From the NCBI RefSeq assembly GCF_026213295.1, contig NC_079414.1, positions 4,555,348 to 4,619,347 on the forward strand: a DNA stretch of 64,000 nucleotides. Reading direction: 5' to 3'. Both the position numbers and the translations under genes were made by a program. Positions within the stretch are counted from its first letter, which is position 1. Each line of letters opens with the position of its first letter. Under the pieces are notes generated by a model. That model was not told where the DNA came from. It was given only the letters and a program-made list of their open reading frames with translations, and did not search any database. Shown piece by piece: positions 37,524 through 48,289 of the stretch. The DNA comes from Gadus chalcogrammus. Lineage: Eukaryota; Chordata; Actinopteri; Gadiformes; Gadidae.

Positions 37524-38114
37524 AGTAGCTCTATGTAATTAATGCACTGTATTTAATTATGTTATGACCTGGGAAGATACTTGCTTCTCAGACAACAATG
37601 CTACTGCCAATACGTATCTTTTGCAACTTCATGGGGTGGTGTGTGTATTTTTGTTGTGGCCCTTGGGTTATGTTTCACTACTCTTCGAGAGCCGCGCGCT
37701 TCCAGATATAGACAAATTGGCCCACGAACACAGCGTGCTGCAGCCATGGAAGAAAGAAATCAGCCTTGATCAGCTGAGATTGTAGTGGACTCGGAAATGT
37801 TTGAGTTGCATTTTAAAGATGGAGACGGCTTAAAGCCCGGAAAGACCTCAAGACGGAGGCCACATGAGCTGGTGAACATTGTGAATGTATAAATTAGCAA
37901 ATCCACTTAGCATTACTGCGCTCTCTTCTAGAGATATATCGTTGCAGTCGGCTCATCCTGCGCTTGTGTCCGGTGTCCTCAACCTGGAACCCGTGTAAAC
38001 TGGGAGTCTTGGGAGGAGGAGGGAGCGGAGAGGCAACTCTCTCCAATATGGTGGGTTAGGGTTAGACTGCAGTACCCTTTTAAACACTCAGTGTCAATGT
38101 GACATATTGTATCT
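37524..38114. mobile_element. TTAA-flanked MITE, first of a back-to-back pair
   Basis: Flanked by TTAA at 37520-37523 and 38115-38118. The ends are similar but not identical: AGTAGCTCTATGTAATTAA on the left, and AGATACAATATGTCACATT on the opposite strand at the right. The interior matches a fish repeat style with GAGAGCCGCGCGCTTCC and GCTGCAGCCATGGAAGAAAG. The open frame at 37564-37785 lies inside it and is not a gene. Confidence 0.62.
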
Positions 38115-38118
38115 TTAA

Positions 38119-38383
38119 AGTTGCAGTACGTTAGATATTCAAACTTGTTCATAGGCTAAAGTGACCAGGAAATATCTGTGGTCAATTTGTGTAACACGAT
38201 TTTAACATCCTATAACTGATACACTTTACGAATCAAAAGTGCTTTGTTTACCAGATTATCCCACAGGGGTCGTGTCCATAAAGCCAAATTGAGTGGACCA
38301 AAAACCGTTATTGAGTGTTTTCCTTCATTCTGGAAGGCTCCTACCTACTCACTGGGAGGGACTTAATCTCACACGCTGTAGCT
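38119..38383. mobile_element. TTAA-flanked MITE, second of the pair
   Basis: Flanked by TTAA at 38115-38118 and 38384-38387. Ends AGTTGCAGTACGTTAGAT on the left and AGCTACAGCGTGTGAGAT on the opposite strand. It is 265 bp long with no coding capacity. It shares its left TTAA with the preceding MITE. Confidence 0.68.
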
Positions 38384-38387
38384 TTAA

Positions 38388-39107
38388 GGAACGTGAGATT
38401 TGACGTGGGGACAATTCAAAGAGAATATTTAAGGACTGAATGAGTTACCTCAAATAATGATGCCCCTCAGTCTTTTTCTAAAGTATCATTCAGTTTTAAT
38501 TTATTGAAACGTACCAAATAATGGACGTGATTCAGAGAGGATACGTTCCATTTCCATCCATCACGTTTCCTTGGGGACAACAGAACCGCCAGATGGGTTA
38601 TCCTAAGAACATTGTTTCACTTTTTATGTATTACAATGTTTGATTTAGTTAATGAAGATGCATTGCAGTGATCACCGGTACATCATTTGGGATGTTCAAA
38701 ATAATAGTAATTTCTGTCGATTTAAAAACGACTCCTTAATTCAGCCATCTGAAATCTTTGTGAGAATGTCCTGATCTTGAGTTCCCATTCAGTTTTCTCT
38801 GCAAATCAGTTAGGCCTTGAGCCCGTAGAAGGCCTCTACAAAGGACCAATCAGTGCTTGGGGGAGGAGCTTCAGTTATTGTGGACAATGTCCAGGGCAGG
38901 AAAAGAAGGTTTAGGGAAGTGAAGCAAGCCAACGAGCAATCCAAACGGATCTATATTAAATAGAACGCAAATCGTTAAAAGGGTTAAAAGAAGTTAAAAG
39001 ACAGAAGAAATCTGCACAGATTAGTTTAAACTTTTCTTTTGTTTTCCTAAGGCGTTAGGGCCACGCCCATATTTGGAAATCAATTTCCATCAAGGAATGG
39101 AAATCAC
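38388..39107. other. Unique sequence, no gene recognised
   Basis: Balanced composition. I see no open frame with a recognisable domain. Confidence 0.5.
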
Positions 39108-39125
39108 GCACACATACACACACAA

Positions 39126-39164
<39 letters not shown>

Positions 39165-39178
39165 TAGTGACACATACA

Positions 39179-39226
<48 letters not shown>

Positions 39227-39251
39227 TATACATACACACACACACACACAC

Positions 39252-39331
<80 letters not shown>
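39108..39331. repeat. (CA)n microsatellite, about 220 bp
   Basis: CA runs with a few AAAC, TAGTGAC and TATACATATACATA interruptions. The last pure run covers about 39256-39330. It is one of the longest repeats in the window. Confidence 0.97.
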
Positions 39332-39333
<2 letters not shown>

Positions 39334-39642
39334 GGTCCTGACTTCCTACTCCAACTCCACTTGACTTGAGCCAAAGTTCCTGGCATTGCAATCAGGCACA
39401 CTCCAGTCATTGGACGGGGGGACGGGACGGGGGGGGGTGGGGCAGGGGGGGCTCCTGCACGAGGACAGCGTTCACTGAGAGGGGGCTACTTAGCATACAT
39501 TGACAGAGGGCTTTTGACACATGTGACTGGGTGGGACAGGAGGGGGGGATCCAGGATGCAGCAACGGATCAACGGACAGGGACAGTGTGGTGGAATGATT
39601 GGCCCACACTGAATGTGACACACAGTTAGAACATACATGCGC

Positions 39643-39643
<1 letters not shown>
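39332..39643. other. Unique sequence with G-rich tract 39413-39453
   Basis: No gene. The G-rich tract contains at least four runs of three or more G separated by one to four bases (GGGGGG, GGG, GGGGGGGGG, GGGG, GGGGGGG), the pattern that allows G-quadruplex formation. Confidence 0.6.
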
Positions 39644-39683
<40 letters not shown>

Positions 39684-39746
39684 GGTTAATAAGTGGTTGG
39701 ATATATATATACTCAACCACTTAGTAACTATGGGCAAGAGCATATC

Positions 39747-39829
<83 letters not shown>

Positions 39830-39850
39830 GAGAGACAGACAGAGAGAGAG
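39644..39850. repeat. (TA)n then (GA)n microsatellites with a short inverted repeat between
   Basis: (TA)n at 39649-39682, then the pair AAGTGGTTG and CAACCACTT (39691-39722) around a second ATATATATA, then (GA)n at 39750-39825 decaying to GACAGAC. Confidence 0.93.
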
Positions 39851-39944
39851 AGTGGGTGGGGGGTAGGAATCTCTTAAAACACATTATCAGGGGTGGCAGA
39901 TAGTCTGGCCCTTGCTGGCCCCATTGTACACACATCCAAACACA

Positions 39945-40016
39945 GACACACACACACACACATCCATCCGCCCACCCACCCACCCACATGCACACTCTCT
40001 GTCTCTCTCTCTCTTT

Positions 40017-40113
<97 letters not shown>
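39945..40113. repeat. (CA)n microsatellite cluster
   Basis: (CA)n at 39945-39960, (CCCA)n-like at 39968-39986, a CTCT-rich stretch, then a nearly pure (CA)n at 40020-40113. Confidence 0.96.
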
Positions 40114-40115
<2 letters not shown>

Positions 40116-40954
40116 GTCATTGCTAATGCACAAGGGTGTGTAGGGGGCACTGAGCAGTTGTCATCGCTGTCATTGGGCAGGCAATGAACTGGAGAAAGGA
40201 GAAGGTGATGGAGAGGGGGTATGAGGGTGGAAGCACGGGGAGAGAGCGGGAGAGCGGTCTAGGGTTGGAGGGAGGGGAAGGGAGAGGGGTCAAGTACAAG
40301 AATAATGTGTCTGTTTCAGACGCACCTCCACACCACTGTGGTTCTGCTGACTTCTCCTGGTGTTACGGGGGTCTACTACTGGTGGTATGGGGGTCTTCCT
40401 GCAGAGCTGGGGACTCCAGACTCTCGCAGCGAACATGGGGACTTGCGTGCCTTGACTAAGACACGCCTGCTGTGAGACAAGACTCGAGTCTCTCTGCAGA
40501 CTTCAAAGCAAAGATTCGGTCCGATTCTAGAGTCTATGATAAATGAGCCCTGGATGCAGTGTAAGTTTGATGCTGTGCTGCTGGATGCATGGAGGGGACA
40601 CACCGCATCATTATCACCTCTGACCGATGGCCCTTGTGCCCTTGTGGGCCAGGACCTGGGAGTCCGGCCTCCAGACACGCTTTAGTGCTGTTATTTCAGC
40701 GGTCCATTAACACTCTCCAACCCTGTGGGCCGCCTACTGATGATTGGCCCTTTTGCTCCCTGCTTGGGGACCTTTACGACTTTATGATGACTTTATGATC
40801 ACAAAAATCTGTTGAATATCCAGTGTCTTTCAACCTCAGTGAGAAAACAGAATATTATCCTTTATCAAATATTTCAAATATCACGGCCGCTGACACGGAG
40901 GCTGACTCTTCCCAGCAGGCCAGCCCGGAACAGAGTGTGGAATCTGGGGGAGTG
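40114..40954. other. Unique sequence, no gene recognised
   Basis: G-rich at 40180-40290, otherwise mixed. Several open frames below 105 codons have no recognisable domain. Confidence 0.5.
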
Positions 40955-41400
40955 TCCATCCATAGAGGTGTGTCCGTCCATAGTGGCGTGTCTGTCCATA
41001 GGGGGGGGGCGTATCCATCCATAGGGTGCGTATCCATCAATAGGGGGCGTGTCTGTCTATATGGGGCGTGTCCGTCCAAAGAGGCGTGTCCATCCATAGT
41101 GGTGCGTCCGTCTATACGGGTTTGTCCGTCCTTAGGGAGGCGTGTCCATCCATAGGGGGCGTGTCCATCCATAGGGGTGCGTCCGTCCTTAGGGGGGCGT
41201 GTCCATCCATAGGGGTGCGTCCATCCATAGGGCTGCGTCCGTTCATAGGGGGGCGGGTCCATCCATAGGGGTGTGTCCGTCCATAGGGGTGTGTCCGTCC
41301 ATAGGGGTGCGTCCGTCTATAGGGTTGTGTCCGTCCATAGTGGTGTGTCTGTCCAAAGGGGTGTGTCCGTCCATAGTGGTGCGTCCATAGGGGCGCCTAT
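40955..41400. repeat. GC-rich minisatellite, unit about 20 bp (GTGTCCGTCCATAGGGG)
   Basis: About 22 imperfect copies of GTGTCCATCCATAGGGGT and its variants (TCCGTCC, TCTGTCT, GGGGGGCG endings), 17-21 bp each. Frames read as a collagen-like repeat on one strand and as Pro/Trp/Thr-Met-Asp-Gly-His repeats on the other, which is an artefact of the unit. Confidence 0.95.
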
Positions 41401-41956
41401 GGATGAACTTTAATTTTTAACTACTTGAACAACATAACTACAAATAAAGACTTTTAAATAGGCTCTATTTTCTGTGTCTCCGACTTTACTGGTTTCGTGG
41501 ACATCGTATTTTGTGCAATACATTATTCATATTGTATTAACAACTATTTTAAATCGGGTGTTTCTTTAATATCATTTTTATTTTGTGTGTTCTTTTGGTC
41601 TCTACAATACAGAATGTCGAAGACATCAAGCTATGCAGTGTCTCTGTGAGTGCAGGAACAGAGGGATTGGTGTTGAAATCAGCTGTGACATGGCGTAAGA
41701 ACCAATTGGTGTTTCCCTTTACAATAATAAAGACATTTCACCATCAATGGATGCAAAAAAAGGCATAAAAATTCACCAGAGGGCAGGAAATTAAGTGTTT
41801 AACGCTCAACACGTCGTGGGTGAGGCCCTCCAGACCCACTCCTACAGTAAGCCTTGGGCTACGATGTAAGGGGCCCTGCCAAGATCTTGCCAAGGGCATC
41901 CCATTGGTCAGGGCCAGCCCTGCATCCTGCCTCCTGCTCAAACCTCCGACTGTTTA
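41401..41956. other. Unique sequence, no gene recognised
   Basis: AT-rich DNA leading to the 3' end of the L2 LINE. No recognisable exon. Confidence 0.5.
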
Positions 41957-42109
41957 GGCAAGGCAAGGCAACTTTATTTATATAGCACTTTTCATACACA
42001 AGGCAGACTCAAAGTGCTTCACATATAAACATTGTTATACAATAAAATAAAATAATAGATAAGTAAAAGAAAACATATGCAAAGAAATGAGTAAAATAGA
42101 AAGTGCAAT

Positions 42110-42600
42110 GTATTTAAGATCAGATCAACAGTCTCTGGTATCCGCGTCGGGACTCCAACCCGACCTAAAAGGAACTTGGTACTTTCTCTGGGACTCCAAC
42201 CCGGATTCTAGTAACCCTTATCCTTTCTCTCTGGTATCAGATCATGTATCTTTCTGGTAAAAATAGAAAATTAAATTGAAAGTTAAAAAGGCTTTTTAGT
42301 AAGTAGACAATTAAATTGAAAGTTAAAAAGGCTTTTTAGTAAGTAGACAATTAAATTGAAAGTTAAAAAGGCTTTTTAGTAAGTAAAATTGAAAGTGCAA
42401 TGTATTTAAGATCAGATCAACAGTCTCTCTGGAACCCAAGTCGGGACTACAACCCGACCTAAAGGACAAACTCAGGACTCTAACCCTTACAAACTCAGGA
42501 CTCTAACCCTTACACAAATCCTTTCTCTCTGGTATCAGATCATGTATTTTTCTGGTAAAAATAGAAAATAAAGGGAAAGTTAAAAAGGCATTTTAGTAAA
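42110..42600 (-). repeat. Tandem and direct duplications in the L2 3' UTR
   Basis: A block of about 37 bp (AAATTGAAAGTTAAAAAGGC then TTTTTAGTAAGT) occurs three times at 42272-42385. It is bracketed by two copies of a longer unit containing AAGATCAGATCAACAGTCTC, TCGGGACT(A/C)CAACCCGACC and TCTGGTATCAGATCATGTAT (about 42118-42260 and 42408-42558). The + strand is given in these quotes. Confidence 0.85.
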
Positions 42601-42622
42601 ATAAAGGTAAAGTATTTAAGAT

Positions 42623-45581
42623 TTAGCAGAAAGCTAAAGCAAACATAAAAGTCTTCAATCTTGTTTTAAAGGTGCTCAGAGTTGGGGCAAGTCTTAAATC
42701 CTCAGGGAGTTTATTCCAGCTATTTGTTGCATAGTAACTAAATCCTGCTTTCCCATGTTTCGTGTTTACTCTGGGGATAATTAACAGATTGGTCTCAGAA
42801 GATCTTCGTGTTCTAGAAGGCTTATGTAGTGGAAGCATATAAATATTAATTAAATATTAAATATTTTGGGCCTAAACCATGTAGGGATTTATAGGTTAGC
42901 AACATGATTTTAAAATCAATTCTCTGACCTACAGGAAGCCAATGTAACGATTTAAGAATTGGTGTAATATGTTCACATTTTTTGGTCTTTGTTAAAACTC
43001 TAGCAGCAGCATTCTGAACAAGCTGAAGCTTCCTTAGAGTTTGTTTTGGGAGACCTGTAAGGAGACCATTGCAGTAATCAAGCTTACTAGTGATAAAGGC
43101 ATGTACAAGTTTTTGTAAGTCTTCGGTGGACATGAGTCCTCTAAGTCTTGCTACATTTTTAAGGTGATAATATGCAGATTTTGTAACTGATTTGATGTGA
43201 CTTTCGAAATGTAAATCAGAATCCATGATAACCCCTAGATTTCTGGCTTTGATTTTGGTTTTCAGGGACAGAGAGTGAAGGTGTTGGGTTACTTTAAGCC
43301 TTTCCGTTTTAGCACCAAATACAATTATCTCTGTTTTATCCTCATTTAGCTGAAGGAAATTTCGGCACATCCAGTCTTTCACTTGCTCAATGCACTGGCA
43401 CAGCAGATCTATGGGCCGATAGTCATTTGGTGATAGCGATACATAGATTTGCGTGTCATCAGCATAGCAATGATGGTCAATATTGTTATTATGCATGATT
43501 TGCCCTAGTGGGAGCATGTAGATGTTGAATAAAGAGGGTCCTAAGATCGAACCTTGTGGGACTCCACACATCACGTTGGTTGATTCTGATACAAAGTCGC
43601 CGATGGAAACAAAGTAGTTCCTATTTTGTAGGTAGGATCTGAACCAATTTAAGACTGTGCCTGAAAGCCCCACCAAGTTTTCTAACCTGTCCAAAAGTAT
43701 TGTATGGTCTACAGTGTCGAATGCAGCACTGAGGTCTAGTAGCATTAGTATTGAGGTTTTGCCAGAGTCTGTGTTAAGACGGATGTCGTTTACAACTTTA
43801 ATGAGGGCGGTCTCAGTGCTGTGCAGGGGTTGAAATCCTGATTGGAAGGTGTCATAGCAACCAGTTGATTCCAGGAAGTGATTAAGTTGCTGGAGGACAA
43901 CTTTCTCAATGATTTTACTTATGAAGGTCAGATTTGATATTGGTCTGTAGTTGTTAATAATAGAGGTATCTAGGATCCGCTTTTTTAAAAGGGGTTTAAT
44001 AACTGCAGTTTTCAGGGCTTTTGGGAAGTTGCCTGACTGGAGAGAGTTGTTAACTATCTGCAATATGTCTATTGCTAGGCAGTCAAAAACATTCTTAAAG
44101 AGGTTGGTAGGTAAAGAATCAAGGCAACAGGTGGATGGCTTTAGTTGTGTAACAGTTTCCACAAGAGTTTTAGAGTCAATAACATTAAAGCATGCCATCC
44201 CTGCCACGTTACTTTTGCCTGAACAGGGTGGTAGTCCAACATTTTTGTTTGAAGTGGAGATATTGATGGCGCGTCTGATGCCTTCAATTTTATCAGTATA
44301 AAAAGCTGCAAACTCATTGCATTTCTGCGTGGAATGGAGATCAGGTGGAATTTGTGTTGGGGGGTTGGTCAGTCTGTCAACAGTTGCAAATAGGGTTTTT
44401 GCATTATTATTATCGGATTTAATGATATTGGAGAAAAATGTTTCTCTAGCACTTTTGTAGGCACGGAGGCTCTCTTTGTAGATATCATGGTGAATATGAA
44501 GTTTTGTTTTACGCCAGATGCGTTCAACCTTCCTGCATTCTTTTTTCTGTGCTGTTACAGAAGCAGCTTTTCTCCAGGGTGCCTTTTGCTTTCCAGAAAT
44601 CGTTTTAACCTTATAAGGTGCAATGACATCCATGACTTTCAAAATTTTCAAATTAAAGTTTTCTACAAGATCATCAGCAGAACATGGGTTGAGAGGTGGT
44701 AGTAAGGAGATGGCCTTTCTAAAAAGTACATACGATTCTTCATTGATATACCGTTTTTTGACAGTATTTGATTTTGTCTGTATGTCGGGAATAAAAGATA
44801 TATTAAAGAAAACACAAACGTGGTCAGACAAGGAAGGATCAGTCACAGAGAGATCAGAAACATTGAGGCCCTTTGTGATAACCAGGTCTAGAGTGTGGCC
44901 CTTACAATGAGTAGTCTCTTTCCCATGTTGGGACAGTTCAAATGTGTCCAAAATGGTAAAAAGTTTTTTTGCACACTTGTCATTCAAATCATCAGTATGA
45001 AAATTGAAGTCACCAGTTATAACTAGACAGTCAAAGTCTGTGGAGATGCTAGACAATAATTCTGTGAATTCATCGAAAAAATTTGCAGAGTATGTGGGTG
45101 GCCTGTAAATAATTAATAGGAGAACTCTGGGGGAGCATTTCAATACAGCACAAAGGTATTCGAATGATGGAAAATCACCAAATAACATCTGTTTCCCCTG
45201 AAAATCATTTTTAAATATAACAGCAACCCCTCCACCTCTTTTTCCAGATCTACATGCATCAAAAAAGTTATAGTTGGGAGGAGCTGTCTCTATCAGAACG
45301 GTTGCACTGTTATTTTGTTCCAGCCATGTTTCAGTTAAAAACATAAAATCCAGTTTAGAGGTGGTAATAAAATCATTAACTAAAAATGATTTGTTATTAA
45401 GAGACCTAACATTAAGTAGACCCATCCTGATGGTGTTGTTGATAGGCTTTAAGGTTGTTTTTGGTTTGGAGGAAATATGTATGAGATTTGTGAGGTTAGC
45501 AGTGTGTCTAAGTTTCCCTTTGTTTACTCTCTTAGTGGTTACAGCAGGAATGCAAAAGTTGCCATGTTTTGACATAGGCAA
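42623..45581 (-). pseudogene. L2 ORF2: endonuclease and reverse transcriptase, frameshifted near the C-terminus
   Basis: Makes the nicking endonuclease and reverse transcriptase for target-primed integration. The uninterrupted part is 911 codons from ATG 45581. The APE-like endonuclease holds GLLNVRSLNNKS (54-65), TETWL (83-87), GDFNFH (190-195) and SDH (252-254). Reverse transcriptase holds NNYRPISNLTFISKIIEK (543-560), SAAFDTVDH (618-626), GVPQGSILGP (673-682), YADD (706-709) and LGVIMDSD in the thumb. The frame stops after GPKYLIFN. The normal C-terminus resumes in another frame (42838-42623: HKPSRTRRSSETNLL, NSWNKLPEDLR), separated by an AT-rich duplication of TTTAAT type. All catalytic motifs look intact, so the frameshift is probably recent. 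It lies 66 bp downstream of ORF1. Confidence 0.92.
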
Positions 45582-45647
45582 CCTTGGGTTCAGCAGATTA
45601 TGCGAAACGTCCTTTATACTTTGTCTACGGCTGAACCCTTTTTTGCC

Positions 45648-47458
45648 TCAGTAATACTCAGGACTACTATCAGTACAGGGGGCGGGGGGCTGGGGCTCCC
45701 TCCGCTTTGGTGTTATCAGCCTGTGGGAATGACCTGGCGATGCTATCATTGACACAGATGCAAGTTTGATGCCTACATATTCCTGTTTCTTAAATTCAGC
45801 TGGAAAATCGCAAAGGGAGGAGACAGTGGAGCTGGAGTTGTTGTGGCTATGGGAGAGATGAGGAGGGGGGTGGCCGTTCCTCGCCAAGCCAGCATCAGCG
45901 ATGGGGGAGGGCACGGTGTCCATGATGTCGGGCAGGCTGTTGTCTCTCTTCAAGGTCTTTGGTCTGTAATGCAGAGGAGGGGGGGGGGGGTGGCCGTTCC
46001 TCGTCAAGCCAGCATCAGCGATTGGGGAAGGCACAGTGTTGATGGCTTCGGGCGGGCTGTTGTCTCTCTTCAAGGTCTGTGGGCTGTCTGCTATCTGTGT
46101 GTCAGATAGTGGCAGAGTAGATGTGTGGGGGAGGCTGTAGTCTCGCTTCTTCTCAACCTGTGCTCTGATTGCGGCCTGTGCGTCAGACCATGGCAAGATT
46201 GTGGCCTGTGCGTAAAGCGAGAAGAGAAGATTGTCCCTCAACAGTTTTGAGCCTAACCTGTTTGGGTGTAGGCCATCTGCTCTGAAAAGATATTTGCGCC
46301 CCCAGAATAAGTTGAAATTGTCAATAAAGCCCCTTCCTCTTTCATTGCAGACTCTGGAAAGCCATGTATTCAGTGCAAGTAGACGACTGAATCTGTTTAT
46401 TCCCCTGTCAACTGATGGTATGGGTCCACTGATGAGTTGATGTGTATTTTGTCCAGTGTATCCAATAGATCAGTGTAATCCCTCTTCAGAAGTTCTGACT
46501 GTTCTCTTTGAATATCATTAAATCCTGCATGCACAATAATCTGTGAGATTTTGGGGTTTTCCAATATGATTTTGGCTAGTTTATGGTTGATATCACTAAC
46601 CATTCCGTATGGGAAGTTGCATGTTTTGATCTGCTTACCTGTTATATCCTTGATGGTTGAGTCTCCTATAATCAGAGTGTCTGGTTCATCTGCTTCCTCT
46701 GAGATGGGCCCTTGTTGGACGGTGGCAGACACATGCGCAGCCCGCCTCCGTGGCGACTGGTTGTTCCATGTCTGTCCGTACCGTCTGTCCGGACACATTT
46801 CAGGGGTCAGGGGTGCACAGGTGGCCGAGGCATGCGCAGCTCGCCTCCATGGCGACTGGTTCATGTTCCGTCTCTGTCCGCACTGTCCGTCCGGACGCAT
46901 CTCGGGGCTCAGGGGTGCATGGGTGGCAGGCTCGTTCGTGGACTCTTGAAGTGGCAGGAACCGGTTCTTCAGTGGCAGGGTTAATTTCAGTGACGGGCTA
47001 ATCCGGCTGATACATGTAACTTTAGCTTTGGGTAGTTTAGCATTTGGCGTTGAGTGATCTTGTTGATTCACTTTGGTATGTTGTTTAGGCTTAGCGCCGA
47101 CTCTGTGCCAGTGAGACGCAGCTGGAACTGTCTCTCTCTTGTCCAGCTTCGGGAAGGATACAGTGTAGCTTTGATCATCTTGCTGTATCTGAGTGAGCTC
47201 AGCAAACTCACCCATCGGCACTGTATCCTGTAGGAGTCCTTTGCATTTTTCTAATGCTGCTAGTCTCGTTTCAAATAAAGCCACCGTCTGTTGCAGTTTG
47301 GTGCAGTCTGTGCATTTCCCAGTCTCCGTGCCTGAGATATCCGAGTACAGAGGCATGTTGGCGATAGTAAAGTCCAAGGCATTTTCTGCGGTCTGATCCG
47401 GGAGTAAAAAGTGCCAAAATGTATTGTTGAATCGAGCGATGGAGGACGACGAAAACAA
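45648..47458 (-). pseudogene. L2 ORF1: coiled-coil plus SGNH-type esterase, frameshifted
   Basis: LINE ORF1 proteins bind the element RNA; in L2/CR1-type LINEs many carry an esterase domain. From ATG 47458, a heptad-like segment with CTDCTKLQQTVALFETRLA (about 49-67) is followed by a basic, Pro-rich linker with a duplicated 35-residue unit (about 178-246, each with PEMxPD, GQ and RRAAH). The esterase begins LIIGDSTIKDI (block I, GDS 265-267) and IIVHAGFNDIQ (block III, N314 and D315). The frame breaks near 46435. The next frame resumes ISGPIPSVDRG and includes FRADGLHPNRLGSKLL, with the catalytic Asp-His, then a repeated KRDNS...VPSPIADAGL...NGHPPP unit, ending SSPEYY at 45648. One base gained or lost explains the break. 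Confidence 0.88.
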
Positions 47459-47599
47459 ACTATATACTGTTAGATATTATGATCATGAAATAAAATAAGA
47501 TAAAGTAGATGAACTAAGTAGTTTTTTCCAATGCCTAGCGGAGCTTCGGGAAACATGACCTCTCTCTCTGCTGCCTCTCACAGTGTCTAGAAACCTACT

Positions 47600-47634
47600 A
47601 ATACTTTTAAGGTTTAGGAAACCTTAAAAGTATT
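47600..47634. other. Perfect 16-bp hairpin near the L2 5' end
   Basis: AATACTTTTAAGGTTT (47600-47615), loop AGG, then its exact reverse complement (47619-47634). It is located at the putative 5' end of the L2. It may be part of the 5' UTR or mark the boundary. Confidence 0.85.
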
Positions 47635-47640
47635 TAGCGC

Positions 47641-48112
47641 TTAAGTGTCAGTGATCTGAGTTATTCTCTGTTCTGGTACCTCTCTTGCGACACTTAAAAG
47701 AGGAAATGGAGCTGAACAATGCTGACTAGATCGAGCAAAGCGACATTCCGGAGGAAGGAAATGTCTTATTTCTGGATTTACATCATTATCCGTTATCATC
47801 ATGTTCAAACTTCTCTTAAACAACTAAAATGCTTGCGCTTTTCTGATATCTTTCAGCTTGGATTTTGCTTTATCACAAACAAATGTCTGATAAGAAGCTT
47901 ACTGGGTAATTGTTATACACCATTGAATTGTTCAACTAAAAAATATTTGATTGGAAATCTGCAATGCTGATTGCAAATGTATCAGTGTCCACTTATATTC
48001 CCAGAGCAACCTTATAATACTTGTTTAATCTCCATCGTTCATTGTGTCTCAGACACCATGCTAAATAACATGCTGCAGATCACTTGCATGTCACCAAGCT
48101 ACACATCAGAGA
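47641..48112. other. Unique sequence, nothing recognised
   Basis: AT-rich DNA between the L2 5' end and the 31-bp minisatellite. No gene seen. Confidence 0.5.
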
Positions 48113-48289
48113 ATACTTTAAAACACCAAGGACACATTATAGTAGACTTTAAAACACTAAGAACACATTGTAGGAGATTTAAAACACTAAGGACACAGTA
48201 TAGGCGACTTTAAAACACTAAAGACACCGTATAGGAGACTTTAAAACACTAAGGACACATTATAGGAGATTTAAAACACTAAGGACACA
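48113..48289. repeat. Minisatellite, unit about 31 bp, first part
   Basis: Five to six copies of TTTAAAACACTAAGGACACA followed by (T/G)TATAGGAGAC. Variants replace the middle with ACATTATAG or ACAGTATAG. It continues at 51304-51652 and 52630-52745. Confidence 0.93.

Larger units (their letters stand above)
41957..47640 (-). mobile_element. Nearly full-length L2-clade LINE
   Basis: About 5.7 kb on the - strand. The 3' end, read on the - strand, is TATATAAATAAAGTTGCC followed by two to three TTGCC repeats (41957-41972). Then, going 5', come a 3' UTR with internal duplications (about 42110-42600), ORF2, a short spacer, ORF1, and a putative 5' UTR reaching about 47640. The 5' limit is not fixed by a target duplication. 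It is the best preserved element in the window, with one frameshift in each ORF. Confidence 0.9.

Noticed and set aside
37564..37785. 73-codon open frame with a plausible start
   Set aside because: It falls inside a TTAA MITE and has no domain.
40855..41390. Collagen-like or Pro-Thr-Met-Asp-Gly-His repeat proteins on both strands
   Set aside because: Both readings arise from the GTGTCCATCCATAGGGG minisatellite.
43951..44910. Open frames on the + strand inside the L2
   Set aside because: They are antisense shadows of ORF2, which has catalytic motifs on the - strand.
45843..47396. Open frames on the + strand opposite L2 ORF1
   Set aside because: Antisense shadows of ORF1; no independent features.
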